A stretch of DNA of 36,020 bases from DASTGO01 sp035719045 (GCA_035719045.1 DASTGO010000030.1:1-36020), one strand, 5' to 3'. Shown: positions 8,539-16,134, counted from the stretch's first letter. The notes: generated from the letters alone by a model not told the origin. Numbers and translations: made by a program.

Positions 8539-10134
8539 TCAGATCCCGCGCGCGAACTCGCTGATCAGGGACGGGACGGCCGCATCGAAACCGACGACGT
8601 CGAGCATCCCCGGATCGGTGGGATCGGCGATGCTGAACTCGGTCGCGGTCATGCCGACCACCACCAGCTTCGCGGGGATCCCGGTCCTGCGGCGGTACTC
8701 CTGCAGCGCCTGGTGGGGATGGATGTTCCCGGCCCAGGTCTCGTTGTCGGTGTAGATGACGAACGTGTCCACCTCGATCTTGTTCCGGGTCGCGTACAGC
8801 ATCGGCAGGGCGCAGTCGGTCCCGCTCATCGGCATCTCGTCGATCACGCGCAGCGCGTCGTCGAGCCGCTGCCGGGGCGAGATCGCCAGCGGCCTGAGAG
8901 CGCTGTCGTGCCAACCCTTTCCGCCGCCGGTGGTGAAGCCCACCGCGGACGCAGCGGGCTCGGTGGCCAGTTGGACCAGTGCCAGTGCCGCGGACGCCTC
9001 CCGTGCGGAGATCGGCATCCCGCAGATGGCCGCGCCCATCGACCCGGAGACGTCCACCGCGAGCAGGGTCCGTGTGCCGGACGGCTCGACAGCCCCGAAT
9101 GCCTGGTAGAAGGCCGCATCCAGGGCATCCACCACCTTCCGGGACGGTGTCCAGGCACCTGCCCCGCGAGTCGACCGGCCGGTGGCGTAGGTCCGCTGCG
9201 CCACCAGGACGTTGACCGGGTGCACCCGGCCACGCCGCAACCGCTCGGAGTCGGTCAGCTGCGCGGTGACCTCGTCGGTGCGCCCGCCGAGGTCGGGCAG
9301 CAGGCCGAGGCGGGTCAGCCGCGGAAGCTGTCGCATCAGCGCTGTCTGCGGCACGCCCACGTCCAGCAGGGCATCCCAGACCGCGACCTCCCCGAGTGCG
9401 GGGTCGGGCAGCATCTCCCAGGACAGGCCGTACCGGCGGACCAGCTCCGCCCAGGCAGAGGCCTCGGTGGCCTGCTGCGCCTGCACGAACCCCTCGATCA
9501 GTGCAGGTACCTGGTCACCGACGCTTCCCCGCACGATCCAGTCGAAGGTGTCCTTCAGCTGCGGGGACACGGTCTGCGGGTGGGACAGCCGCAGCAGGTC
9601 AGGGTGTGACCAGCCCTCCCGCTGCCGGTACTTCACCGCCTGGTAGGCGACGGCGTCGGCGTCCTTGGCCAGGTACCACGAGCCGACCGCCCGGCGCAGC
9701 CCACGGCCCCAGCCACGGAACTGCTCCACATATCCGGCGAACAGGAACAGATGGGTGCCGGTGCGCGCCACCTTCGGCAGCGCGGCGAGCGCAGCCGCGG
9801 ACGACGACGGCAGCGAGGCCGCGTAGGCGAGGGCGAACAGGGCAGGGTTCTGCCGCGGTGCCGCGCCTCGCGTGGACACGTCCACGATGGTGGCGACCAG
9901 GCCAGCGGGATCGGTCCCGGCCAGCCGGGCCACCACGGAGGCGTTGTCCCGCGCCAGGTCGCGGGCGCTCACGTAGTAGGTTCCGCCGTCCACGCCGAGG
10001 GTGAGGAACCGGCGCAGCCGCGCCAGATCGTCCAGGGCGAAGGCGTACCCGCCCGCGGAGTTGCGCCGCTGCCGTGGGTCCGCCTGCTCCGACTGCGGCG
10101 TGCGCCGCAAGCTCAACGAGCGCAACACATCCAT
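8539..10134 (-). CDS. rsr: Ro60 orthologue (Rsr), TROVE + vWA ring protein
   Basis: 531 residues from ATG 10132-10134, with GGGGAGGAG upstream. The N-terminal about 350 residues are the helical TROVE ring: NSAGGYAFALDDLARLRRFLTLGVDGGTYY, RQNPALFALAYAAS and REGWSHPDLLRLSHPQ are typical of Ro60/Rsr. The C-terminal vWA domain has an intact MIDAS: D361-V-S363-G-S365, a Thr in SGTD (about 439) and the Asp of YTDNETW (about 463). Ro60 rings bind Y RNAs on the outer surface and misfolded or 3'-tailed RNA in the cavity; in bacteria, Y RNA can tether Rsr to PNPase. Three Y-RNA-like genes lie immediately upstream on the same strand, the arrangement known for bacterial rsr loci. Termination probably uses the 8482-8523 hairpin. 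Confidence 0.95.
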   Translation of the reverse strand: MDVLRSLSLRRTPQSEQADPRQRRNSAGGYAFALDDLARLRRFLTLGVDGGTYYVSARDLARDNASVVARLAGTDPAGLVATIVDVSTRGAAPRQNPALFALAYAASLPSSSAAALAALPKVARTGTHLFLFAGYVEQFRGWGRGLRRAVGSWYLAKDADAVAYQAVKYRQREGWSHPDLLRLSHPQTVSPQLKDTFDWIVRGSVGDQVPALIEGFVQAQQATEASAWAELVRRYGLSWEMLPDPALGEVAVWDALLDVGVPQTALMRQLPRLTRLGLLPDLGGRTDEVTAQLTDSERLRRGRVHPVNVLVAQRTYATGRSTRGAGAWTPSRKVVDALDAAFYQAFGAVEPSGTRTLLAVDVSGSMGAAICGMPISAREASAALALVQLATEPAASAVGFTTGGGKGWHDSALRPLAISPRQRLDDALRVIDEMPMSGTDCALPMLYATRNKIEVDTFVIYTDNETWAGNIHPHQALQEYRRRTGIPAKLVVVGMTATEFSIADPTDPGMLDVVGFDAAVPSLISEFARGI

Positions 10135-10209
10135 GGCGAACTCCTCCCCGGGCAGACGAAGGCGGCGGCGGGCGTGGAATGCGCCGCGCCACCGCCAACA
10201 TCGATGCGA

Positions 10210-10348
10210 ACGAGCGGGCGTGGCTTCTTCCTCCGGACGGCGGAATCCCACCGCCGGGCAGATCCCCGATCCGCAACGCGACCGGGGCGCGGGGCTCGAA
10301 CCCGCACTGCCATCGACCAGGTAACCGAAGGAACTCCGGCCCGCTCAT
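10210..10348 (-). ncRNA. Y-RNA-like RNA C (nearest rsr; T-arm present, D-arm atypical)
   Basis: Minus-strand RNA closed by an 8-bp end stem (10339-10346 with 10212-10219). Reading 5' to 3': the motif GGGCCGG-N8-CGGTTACC (10342-10320) shared with copies A and B; a perfect tRNA T-arm (10305-10289, 5-bp stem, loop TTCGAGC); then an acceptor-like hairpin in which CCCCGGTC pairs with GATCGGGG across an 8-base loop. Where copies A and B have a canonical D-arm, this copy has only a 6-bp hairpin (CGGCGG/CCGCCG). The 3' end lies about 75 bases before the rsr start codon. The assignment rests on position next to rsr and features shared with the other copies; ends are approximate. Confidence 0.7.
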
Positions 10349-10349
10349 G

Positions 10350-10505
10350 CGAAAGGTTCGGGTAGACGTGGCATGACTGCCGGAAGCTGCTCTGCCGATT
10401 GAGCTACGACCCCGTCACTCGCGCGACCGGGAGCGGCGGGACTCGAACCCGCAACCCGCCCATTATCAGTGGTAACCGACTGTCCCCGGCCCACCCGAAC
10501 CATCC
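10350..10505 (-). ncRNA. Y-RNA-like RNA B with permuted tRNA-like domain (YrlA type)
   Basis: A perfect 9-bp end stem (10493-10501 with 10355-10363) closes the element. In order: the shared motif GGGCCGG-N7-CGGTTACC (10492-10471), a perfect T-arm (10452-10436, loop TTCGAGT), an acceptor-like hairpin that pairs GGTC with GAC and CCC with GGG, then a canonical D-arm (10407-10389, GCTC/GAGC with AATCGGCA loop). T-arm before D-arm, joined by a closed acceptor stem, is the circularly permuted tRNA mimic of bacterial YrlA RNAs. A TAGACT at 10531-10526 could be its -10, but the best -35 (TTGTGG) is only 15 bases away, so separate transcription is uncertain. Its 3' end nearly abuts copy C. Confidence 0.8.
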
Positions 10506-10583
10506 GCTCTTCACTTGTCGCGGTGAGTCTAAGGATCCGCGAGGTGCCACAACCACGGGATAAAGCCAGTGACACAGGCGCAG

Positions 10584-10721
10584 CCCCGGGCGGACATGGA
10601 GATGACCGCCGAATTGCCCGTCGCTCTCTCCGGTTGAGCTACGACACCCGAAGTGCCGAGGGGACTCGAACCCCCAACCTACGGGGCCGGTAACCGACGA
10701 TCGCCGGCCCGCCCGGGACCG
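10584..10721 (-). ncRNA. Y-RNA-like RNA A with permuted tRNA-like domain (YrlA type)
   Basis: The promoter-proximal copy. A perfect 9-bp end stem pairs 10709-10717 with 10585-10593. Within it come the shared motif GGGCCGG-N7-CGGTTACC (10710-10689), a T-arm (10675-10659, loop TTCGAGT), an acceptor-like hairpin (CGGCAC/GTGTCG around UUCGG), and a canonical D-arm (10642-10623, GCTC/GAGC). The 5' end predicted from the upstream promoter (about 10721) falls 4 bases before the end stem, an independent match between promoter and RNA boundaries. Length is about 137 nt, within the range of bacterial Y RNAs. The likely partner is Rsr. Confidence 0.82.
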
Positions 10722-10727
10722 CCGTCC

Positions 10728-10756
10728 AGTTTGGGAACCAGCTCACGACCGGTCAA
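10728..10756 (-). promoter_or_regulatory. Sigma-70-type promoter for the Y-RNA cluster
   Basis: Minus-strand TTGACC (10756-10751) and CAAACT (10733-10728) are separated by exactly 17 bases. The -35 is near consensus and the -10 is weaker. The predicted start is about 10721, just ahead of RNA A's end stem. The same transcript could run through copies B and C into rsr. Confidence 0.65.
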
Positions 10757-10878
10757 GCGTGATCGGGTTGCTCGACGGAGCGGGCTGTCTGCGTGGACGA
10801 GTTCGTGGCAGGCTGACGCCAGGTAGCCGGTACCGCAAGAGCGCCCGGCGAGCCCTGCGACGGGGAGGTACGAACCGG

Positions 10879-11088
10879 ATGCGCGCCCTGGAACCCTGGC
10901 ATCTGCTGGTGCTGCTCGCACTCGTGGGCATGCCCGCTCTGGTCGTCGTCGGCCTGGTCGTCATGCTGGCGCGACGCAAGCCCGCCGCCCAGCCGCCGCA
11001 GCCACCCGCGGGGTGGTATCCGGACCCCGGCGGCTCCGGGAAGCAGCGGTGGTGGAACGGGACCACCTGGACCGACGGCACGCAGTAG
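10879..11088 (+). CDS. Small membrane protein with C-terminal DUF2510
   Basis: 69 residues from ATG 10879, with GGGGAGG about 8 bases upstream. One transmembrane helix (about residues 8-30, rich in Leu/Val) is followed by a basic stop-transfer ARRKP, a Pro/Gln linker and PPAGWYPDPGGSGKQRWWNGTTWTDGT. That last block is the DUF2510 motif, a short Trp-rich module common on actinomycete membrane proteins and of unknown function. The expected orientation is N-out, with DUF2510 cytoplasmic. It diverges from the Y-RNA promoter. Confidence 0.85.
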   Translation: MRALEPWHLLVLLALVGMPALVVVGLVVMLARRKPAAQPPQPPAGWYPDPGGSGKQRWWNGTTWTDGTQ

Positions 11089-11110
11089 TCGGAGCCCGGC
11101 CCGGGGGGCG

Positions 11111-11320
11111 GTGCAGGTCGGGTTCGACGCCGAGGCGGTTGACCTGGTGGGGACGGGCATGGACCCTGAGTCCTACTGCCGTCGGGAGATCCACCGCAGT
11201 GATGACGACTGGTGCGTCACCTGGACCGAGGACGGCACCTTCCAGGCCGCGTGCGGTCCGGCCAACCTGACGGAGGCGCTTCACGAGTTCCGCCGTTGGG
11301 TCGTCTGCCGGACGTCATGA
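11111..11320 (+). CDS. Small hypothetical protein
   Basis: 69 residues from GTG 11111 with only a weak G-rich upstream stretch. The sequence is acidic with a Trp/Cys pattern (DDDWCVTWTEDGTFQAAC, EFRRWVVC) that reads as real protein. I do not recognise the family. It lies 22 bp after the DUF2510 gene and just before a HAD-like fragment, in a stretch with several gene remnants, so it could itself be a fragment. Confidence 0.45.
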   Translation: MQVGFDAEAVDLVGTGMDPESYCRREIHRSDDDWCVTWTEDGTFQAACGPANLTEALHEFRRWVVCRTS

Positions 11321-11327
11321 CCATGGA

Positions 11328-11549
11328 GTGTCACCGACGGGCGCCAAGTACGCCGCAGCCCTGCACGTCGTCCAGACCGAACGCAGGCCCCTGATCTGGA
11401 CCGACGACGAGGTCATCCCCGACGACGGCAGCACCGCGGTCCGCTGCCTGCAGGCCGCCGGGCAACCGGTGCTGCTGATCCGGCCCCGCTCCAACCGTGG
11501 ACTGCAGCCCGAGCACCTCGACCGGATCCAGGCGTTCGCCGGCCGCTGA
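11328..11549 (+). pseudogene. C-terminal fragment of a HAD-like hydrolase
   Basis: 73 codons from GTG 11328. KYAAALHVVQTERRPLIWTDDEVIP and VLLIRPRSNRGLQPEHLDRIQAF resemble the C-terminal part of small actinomycete HAD-domain proteins, where WTDDE carries the metal-binding acidic pair and LLIRP...GL..EHLD is the last strand and helix. The N-terminal half with the nucleophile DVDGV motif is missing, and upstream sequence in all frames does not supply it. GGAG touches the start codon, too close to be a good ribosome site. I read it as a truncated remnant; a short translated product cannot be excluded. Confidence 0.5.
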
Positions 11550-11709
11550 GGTGGTTCGGGTGAGCCTCACTTCCAGGGGCCTGAAGGGGATTCCTACGTC
11601 GTCGGTCACTTGAGCCGTGCTGCCTGCCTATCTGACCGGCGGTCAGCAGGTGCCGGGCGGGCCCGCCGACGGCGTCGGACGCCTTCGGTGGCCCGCCCCC
11701 GCATGATCC

Positions 11710-11952
11710 TCAGTCGCGGACGTAGTAGTGACCGAGGGTTCCGTCATAGCGACCGGATGCTCGGCAGCAGGTGCGGAAAACGCCTCCCCGAGCCGCAGGG
11801 GCACGGGTCTCGGCCGCCGAGCTTCTCCAGCAGTTCCTTGTCGATGCCGACCGTGCGGTCACCCCGCTTGACGCCGGTCTCGCTAGGGGAACCCCCTGCG
11901 GCGCTTGCTGGTCGGCTCAAAAGGACAGTTCGGGTTCACGCTCGCGGGCCAT
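11710..11952 (-). pseudogene. Frameshifted SEC-C motif protein remnant
   Basis: A good start lies at ATG 11950-11952 with GGAGG 6 bases upstream, giving MAREREPELSF and then a stop. A second frame carries ETGVKRGDRTVGIDKELLEKLGG and RDPCPCGSGRRF, the SEC-C zinc motif start. A third frame completes it as RTCCRASGRYDGTLGHYYVRD before the TGA at 11710-11712. At least two indels are needed; two T-runs of four bases (in the FE and RRF regions) each look one base too long. They could be true decay or assembly errors at homopolymers. SEC-C motifs bind zinc and occur in SecA and many small proteins. Confidence 0.6.
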
Positions 11953-12259
11953 GGCGCACCTCCGGGATCCGGTTCTCGACACAGGCCGCCGACCGTAGCC
12001 GCCGGAACGGCCCGTCCTCCAGGACATTTCCCTGCGCCAGGGAATCTCGCACCGCTGCCGTCCATCGGCCGTGTCGGGAGCTCCGCTGCCGCGATGACTT
12101 CGGTGATCCCGCCGAAATGCCGCTGCCGGTGCTGCAGTCGCTGGCTGCGGTTCGAATCCGTCTGAGGCACGTAATGCCGGACCACGCGCGCCGGACAACG
12201 GTCGACCCCGTGTCAGCCCAACAGGCAGAGGCATCAGCGGCGGCGGATACGGTGCGGGC
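11953..12259. other. Non-coding stretch before the RlaP-like gene
   Basis: About 300 bases in which I see no credible gene. It contains an isolated tRNA T-loop-like motif (GGTTCGAATCC near 12149) followed by a short hairpin, but no acceptor partner and no D-arm. No clear promoter was found for the gene at 12260. Confidence 0.4.
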
Positions 12260-13171
12260 ATGAGGGAACCGCGGCGTGGTGGGCCGGCACGGGTGATCGA
12301 GGGTTCGCGGGAGCTGCCGTCGGGGTTCGCGCACCCGCACGCCTCGGAGCAGGCACGCGCGCTCGCCGAGCAGGGACTGATCCTGCGGGTGCAGGTCGGG
12401 TCCGGGGTGCACGGCACCGCGGTGAGTGGGCAGGACGACCGGGACGAGCTCGGGATCTGCCTGGAACCGGCCGAATTCGTGACCGGGGTGGCCCGGGTGC
12501 CGAACGGGGTCAACGGCGGCGGCCCGTCGGTGGTGTTCGAGCAGTACGAGCGGCACACCGCCTGGGACCGCCCGGGCGGGGTCGCGAACCGTTCCGGCGC
12601 AGGCGATCTGGACGTGGTGGTGTACTCGGCGCGGAAGTGGGCGCGCCTGGCGCTGGCCGGAAACCCGACCGTGCTGCTGGTGCTGTTCGTGCCTGACGGC
12701 GACGTCGTCCACCGCGACACGTTCGGTGCCGAGCTGGTGGACAATGCCCACCGGTTCGTGTCCCGGCTGGCCGCGCAGCGGTTCCTGGGCTACCTGCAGG
12801 GGCAGCGGGCCGCGATGACCGGGGAGTCGGGCGCGCACACCAACCGGCCCGAACTGGTCGCCGTGCACGGCTACGACACCAAGTTCGCCATGCATGCCCT
12901 GCGCCTGGGTCTGCAGGGCGTGGAACTGCTGTCCACCGGGCGGATCACGCTGCCCGTCCCGTCACCCCATGGCGAGTACCTGCGTGCCATCCGCCGGGGC
13001 GAGGTGCCGCTGACCGAGGTGCTGGCAGCGATCGACGACGCCGAGGGCCGGCTCACCCGGCTCGCGGACAGCGCCTCCGTCCCGGCCCTGCCCGACCAGG
13101 CGTGGGTCAACGCCTGGCTGCACCGCGCCCACCTCGACTACTGGGCAGGCACCGCGCCGGCGGGCCGGTGA
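12260..13171 (+). CDS. Pol-beta superfamily nucleotidyltransferase, RlaP-like (RNA-repair associated family)
   Basis: 303 residues from ATG 12260, without a strong ribosome site. The N-terminal nucleotidyltransferase signature is VGSGVHGTAVSGQDDRDELG: G47-S48, then D60-x-D62 as the metal-binding acidic pair, though the usual SDxDxxG reads QDDRDELG. Downstream blocks VVYSARKWARLALAGNPTVLLVLFVP, HRFVSRLAAQRFLGYLQGQ and YDTKFAMHALRLGLQGVELLSTGRI match the helical part of the RlaP family of predicted nucleotidyltransferases. This family was named from its association with RNA ligase and repair operons. Activity and substrate are not established here. The following Imm5-like gene starts 20 bp downstream and is probably co-transcribed. 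The Ro60/Y-RNA locus lies 1.5 kb away on the other strand. Confidence 0.75.
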   Translation: MREPRRGGPARVIEGSRELPSGFAHPHASEQARALAEQGLILRVQVGSGVHGTAVSGQDDRDELGICLEPAEFVTGVARVPNGVNGGGPSVVFEQYERHTAWDRPGGVANRSGAGDLDVVVYSARKWARLALAGNPTVLLVLFVPDGDVVHRDTFGAELVDNAHRFVSRLAAQRFLGYLQGQRAAMTGESGAHTNRPELVAVHGYDTKFAMHALRLGLQGVELLSTGRITLPVPSPHGEYLRAIRRGEVPLTEVLAAIDDAEGRLTRLADSASVPALPDQAWVNAWLHRAHLDYWAGTAPAGR

Positions 13172-13191
13172 CCGTGGGAGAGGATGACGCC

Positions 13192-13731
13192 GTGGCTGAT
13201 AGCTCTCCGACGATCGAGCTCAGCCGGTCCGAGCTGCGTGAGGTGACCCGCTACGCGGCGGCGTGCGCGCATACGGCCCTGGCGATCTTCGAGGGCGAAT
13301 GTCCCGGAGACGGGCGTCCACGGGCCGCGATCGAGGCCGCACTGGCGTTCGCCGACGGCGCCGAGCGGACCAAGCTGCTGCGTGACTGCGCGTGGGCGGC
13401 GCACCGGGCGGCTCAGGAGACCCGTGATGCGGGGCAGGACGCGGCGAGCGATGCCGCACGGGCGGCGGGGAACGCGGCAGGAGCGGCGTTCCTGCACCCC
13501 CTGCCGAAGGCGACGCAGGTCAGGCACATCCTCGGCTCGGCCGCCCATGCCGTGCGGGCCTGCGAACTGGCCGCCGGGGGCGACCCCGTCGTCGCGGCGG
13601 CCCACCTTGCAGCGGTGCGGGAGTTGGCGTCCGGGGTCGTGGTGGAGGTCCTCAGGCGCTACCCGGCGGCCCCGAGCGGCGGCGGGCCGGTCGGCGAGGT
13701 GATCCGCAGGCTGGACGCGTCCCTGCGCTGA
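13192..13731 (+). CDS. Imm5-like putative immunity family protein
   Basis: 179 residues from GTG 13192, preceded by GGGAGAGGA with 8-base spacing. It is Ala-rich and helical: RYAAACAHTALAIFEGECPGDGRPRAAIEAALAFADG, RDCAWAAHRAA and AAGNAAGAAFLHPLPKATQVRHILGSAAHAVRACE. That pattern is the one databases call putative immunity protein (Imm5-type), sometimes misnamed exonuclease SbcC. No toxin gene is adjacent. The partner here is the RlaP-like nucleotidyltransferase 20 bp upstream, so immunity to a toxin is not supported by context. It converges on the chemoreceptor gene with a 17-bp gap. Confidence 0.65.
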   Translation: MADSSPTIELSRSELREVTRYAAACAHTALAIFEGECPGDGRPRAAIEAALAFADGAERTKLLRDCAWAAHRAAQETRDAGQDAASDAARAAGNAAGAAFLHPLPKATQVRHILGSAAHAVRACELAAGGDPVVAAAHLAAVRELASGVVVEVLRRYPAAPSGGGPVGEVIRRLDASLR

Positions 13732-13748
13732 ACGTGTCCCGCCTGCCA

Positions 13749-15425
13749 TCAGGCGTGGGCAGGAATCTTGAACCGCCCGGTGAGGGTACGCAACTCCTCG
13801 GCCGTGCGGGCCAGGTCCGTGGTGGCCTGTTGGGCCTGGTCGATGCCGGTGCGGGTCACGGTGGCGGCACTGGCGACGTCACCGATGCTGGCGGTGATCT
13901 GGCTGCTGCCGCCCGCAGCGGACTGGATGGAGCCGGAGATGTCGGTGGTGGTGGCGGTCTGTTCCTCCACGGCCCCGGCGATCGTCGTCTGCAGCGTGCT
14001 GATCGACGCCACCGTGGAGGTGATCTTGTCGATCGCGGCGACCGCACTCTCGGCGTCGCTCTGGATCGCCTCGATGCGTTCGGCGATCTCGTGGGTCGCC
14101 TTCGCGGTCTCGTGGGCGAGGTCCTTGACCTCGGTGGCGACCACGGCGAAGCCCTTGCCCGCCTCGCCGGCGCGGGCGGCTTCGATCGTGGCGTTGAGGG
14201 CGAGCAGGTTGGTCTGTTCGGCGATGGCGTTGATCAGCGTGATCACGTTGCCGATCTGCTGCGAGGACTCCCCGAGCTTGGCCACGGTGTCCTGGATCGC
14301 CTCGGCCTCGGAGGCGGCACTGCCGGCGGTGGCGGCGGCCTGACCAGCGGTGACGGCGATCTCGCGGATGGAGGCGCTCATCTCCTCGACCGCCCCGGCC
14401 ACGTTGGACATGCTGGCGGTGACCTCTTCCGCACCGTTGGCGACGAGGTCGGCCTTGAGGGCGGAGGTGTCGGCCGCGGCGGTGATCTGGCCGATGGTGC
14501 CGGCCAGTTGTCCGCTGGCGGCGGCGACGGTGTCGGCGGTGCGAGTCATCTCGGACAGGGTCGTCGCCAGGCTGTCGGCGGCATTGTCGAGATGGCGGGC
14601 CATCACCCCGATCTCGTCCCGGGAGACCACACCGGATCGCACCGTGAAATCGCCCTGGGCGAGGGCCACCCCGACCGCGGTGGCCCGGCGCAGCGCACGG
14701 CGGACCGCGGTAGCCAGCACGACCGCGATGACCGAGGCTATGGCCAGCCCGCCGACCAGCAGGAGGATGACCAGGATCCGGGAGTCCGTGTAGGAGTGGC
14801 GGGCGTCCTGCACATCGGCGGTGGCATCCGCCTTCTCCGCGGTGGTCAGGGTGTCCAGGTCGGCCATCACCTTCGCGATACGCGGATTGGCGCCGGATGC
14901 GCGCTGGGTGACGAAGTTGAACATGTCGCCCTTCACCGCCAACGGCACCAGGGTGGAGTCCCGGAACTGGACGTAGTCCGCCCAGTGGGTGACGAAGGCG
15001 TCCAGGGCGTCTGGCCTCTTCGTCATCGGCCGGTACTTGGAGACCAGATCGGTGATCTCCTTGTCGTCGGCGGCCATCGCCTGGGTCGCGGTGGCCTTCT
15101 GCTTCTCCGTCGTGGAGGCGATGATCAGCAGCAGGTTCATCCGCACGCTGATCACGTCGGTGCGCAACTTGTCCAGGTAGGTGGTGGGGATGAGGTCGTT
15201 GTCGTAGACGTCCTGGGTCTCGGCGGCCACCGTGCCCAGCCGGGCCACTGCCACCACTGCCGCCGTGCCCGCGGCCAGTGCGGTGACCAGGGCGACGACG
15301 AAGATCTTCACCATCACCGGCAGGTTCTCCCCGGACCACCAGCGGCTGCCGCCGACCGTCTCCCGGCCGGCGGTACCCACGGCTGAGCGGCGGGTCCGGT
15401 GCGGGGCATCGATCGTGGTGACCAT
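13749..15425 (-). CDS. Methyl-accepting chemotaxis protein
   Basis: 558 residues from ATG 15423-15425, with GGAAGAGGG upstream; a longer start at 15500 is less likely. Membrane helices lie at about 36-62 and 216-240 and bracket a helical extracytoplasmic sensor of the four-helix-bundle type. A HAMP domain follows (about 241-293), then the coiled-coil signalling domain. The hairpin tip is intact: IGNVITLINAIAEQTNLLALNATIEAARAGEAGKGFAVVATEVKDLA (about 391-437), which contacts CheA and CheW. The C-terminus lacks a CheR/CheB docking pentapeptide. No other che genes are in the window, so this is an orphan receptor. The ligand is unknown. Confidence 0.95.
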   Translation of the reverse strand: MVTTIDAPHRTRRSAVGTAGRETVGGSRWWSGENLPVMVKIFVVALVTALAAGTAAVVAVARLGTVAAETQDVYDNDLIPTTYLDKLRTDVISVRMNLLLIIASTTEKQKATATQAMAADDKEITDLVSKYRPMTKRPDALDAFVTHWADYVQFRDSTLVPLAVKGDMFNFVTQRASGANPRIAKVMADLDTLTTAEKADATADVQDARHSYTDSRILVILLLVGGLAIASVIAVVLATAVRRALRRATAVGVALAQGDFTVRSGVVSRDEIGVMARHLDNAADSLATTLSEMTRTADTVAAASGQLAGTIGQITAAADTSALKADLVANGAEEVTASMSNVAGAVEEMSASIREIAVTAGQAAATAGSAASEAEAIQDTVAKLGESSQQIGNVITLINAIAEQTNLLALNATIEAARAGEAGKGFAVVATEVKDLAHETAKATHEIAERIEAIQSDAESAVAAIDKITSTVASISTLQTTIAGAVEEQTATTTDISGSIQSAAGGSSQITASIGDVASAATVTRTGIDQAQQATTDLARTAEELRTLTGRFKIPAHA

Positions 15426-15924
15426 CGCGGACCCTCTTCCTGCTGCGTCATCGTCCGGGCTCCCGAACGGGCTGGCCCCGGCCGGATGATCCCCGTGCAT
15501 GATCGGGGTCGGATGTCAGGGACGGGTTCTTGAGTGGTTGTCCCTCGTCCGCCGCCCGCATGGCGCCTCGGTGGTGCCTGGCGCGTCCCGTTGCCCAGGC
15601 ATGACTCGCACCACGTGATCTCGGCCCGGTCGGGGGAGCAACCTCGGCCGGGCCCACACGTCTTGAGGGGTGTGCGAGGACGTCGACACCCCAGCCTGGG
15701 CAGGGAATCAGGTGGGTCCGCATGCCGCCGCATCGTCATGACGCGGCGCCGGGTGGCGGCCGCGGGGTCAGGCGGATGTCGGCGCGTACCCCGCCCCGCA
15801 GGGCCTGCACTGGACGGTCGATTCGGGTGCGATCGCCCCGGAGTCGGACGGTGAACCCGAGGCGACTGTCAGCTGGAGCGACCTCACTCGGCTGCTCACC
15901 GCGCGAGCGCGGGGCTGAGACCGC
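15426..15924. other. Gene-poor interval with a possible small-protein remnant
   Basis: No complete gene is seen. Near the mcp start there is a short inverted repeat, CCCCG/CGGGG around GTGCATGAT (about 15483-15505). On the plus strand, 15742-15918 is an open frame without a start codon that reads GLHWTVDSGAIAPESDGEPEATVSWSDLTRLL, protein-like in composition. It could be the 3' end of a decayed small gene. I do not recognise it. Confidence 0.35.
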
Positions 15925-16134
15925 TCAGGCGCCGTAGTCGGACAGGTTGTCCGCCAGATGCCGGGCCGCCTCGTCGATCGCGACGTCCGCGCAGGCGGCG
16001 TGTCCCAGGTCGTGCGGGCCGGGGTGGAGGTCCAGGCCGTGCGCGGCGCATTCGGCCTCGACGCAACGGCACTGCTCGACCTGCTCGGACAGCGGTTCGG
16101 GATCCGCATAGGGCACGCTCGCGGCGCTGGTCAT
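15925..16134 (-). CDS. Small Cys/His-containing hypothetical protein
   Basis: 69 residues from ATG 16132-16134, supported by a strong GAGGAGG 6 bases upstream. It is acidic, with CRCVEAECAAHGLDLHPGPHDLGHAACADVAIDEAARHLADN: three Cys in a short span and several His could bind a metal. The family is not recognised. The leader (GGAGGTGCGCC before ATG) is nearly the same as that of the SEC-C remnant at 11952. It is downstream of nothing obvious and separate from the cellulase operon. Confidence 0.6.
   Translation of the reverse strand: MTSAASVPYADPEPLSEQVEQCRCVEAECAAHGLDLHPGPHDLGHAACADVAIDEAARHLADNLSDYGA

Noticed and set aside
10260..10760. Three tRNA genes suggested by T-loop and D-loop motifs
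   Set aside because: The T-arm comes before the D-arm, there is no anticodon arm with normal spacing, and the acceptor strands are joined as a hairpin. The Y-RNA interpretation explains all elements.
12120..12180. Isolated T-arm-like GGTTCGAATCC followed by a GGCA/TGCC hairpin, possible fourth Y RNA or tRNA fragment
   Set aside because: The T-stem has only four pairs, no D-arm, end stem or GGGCCGG motif is found, and no acceptor partner lies within 80 bases.
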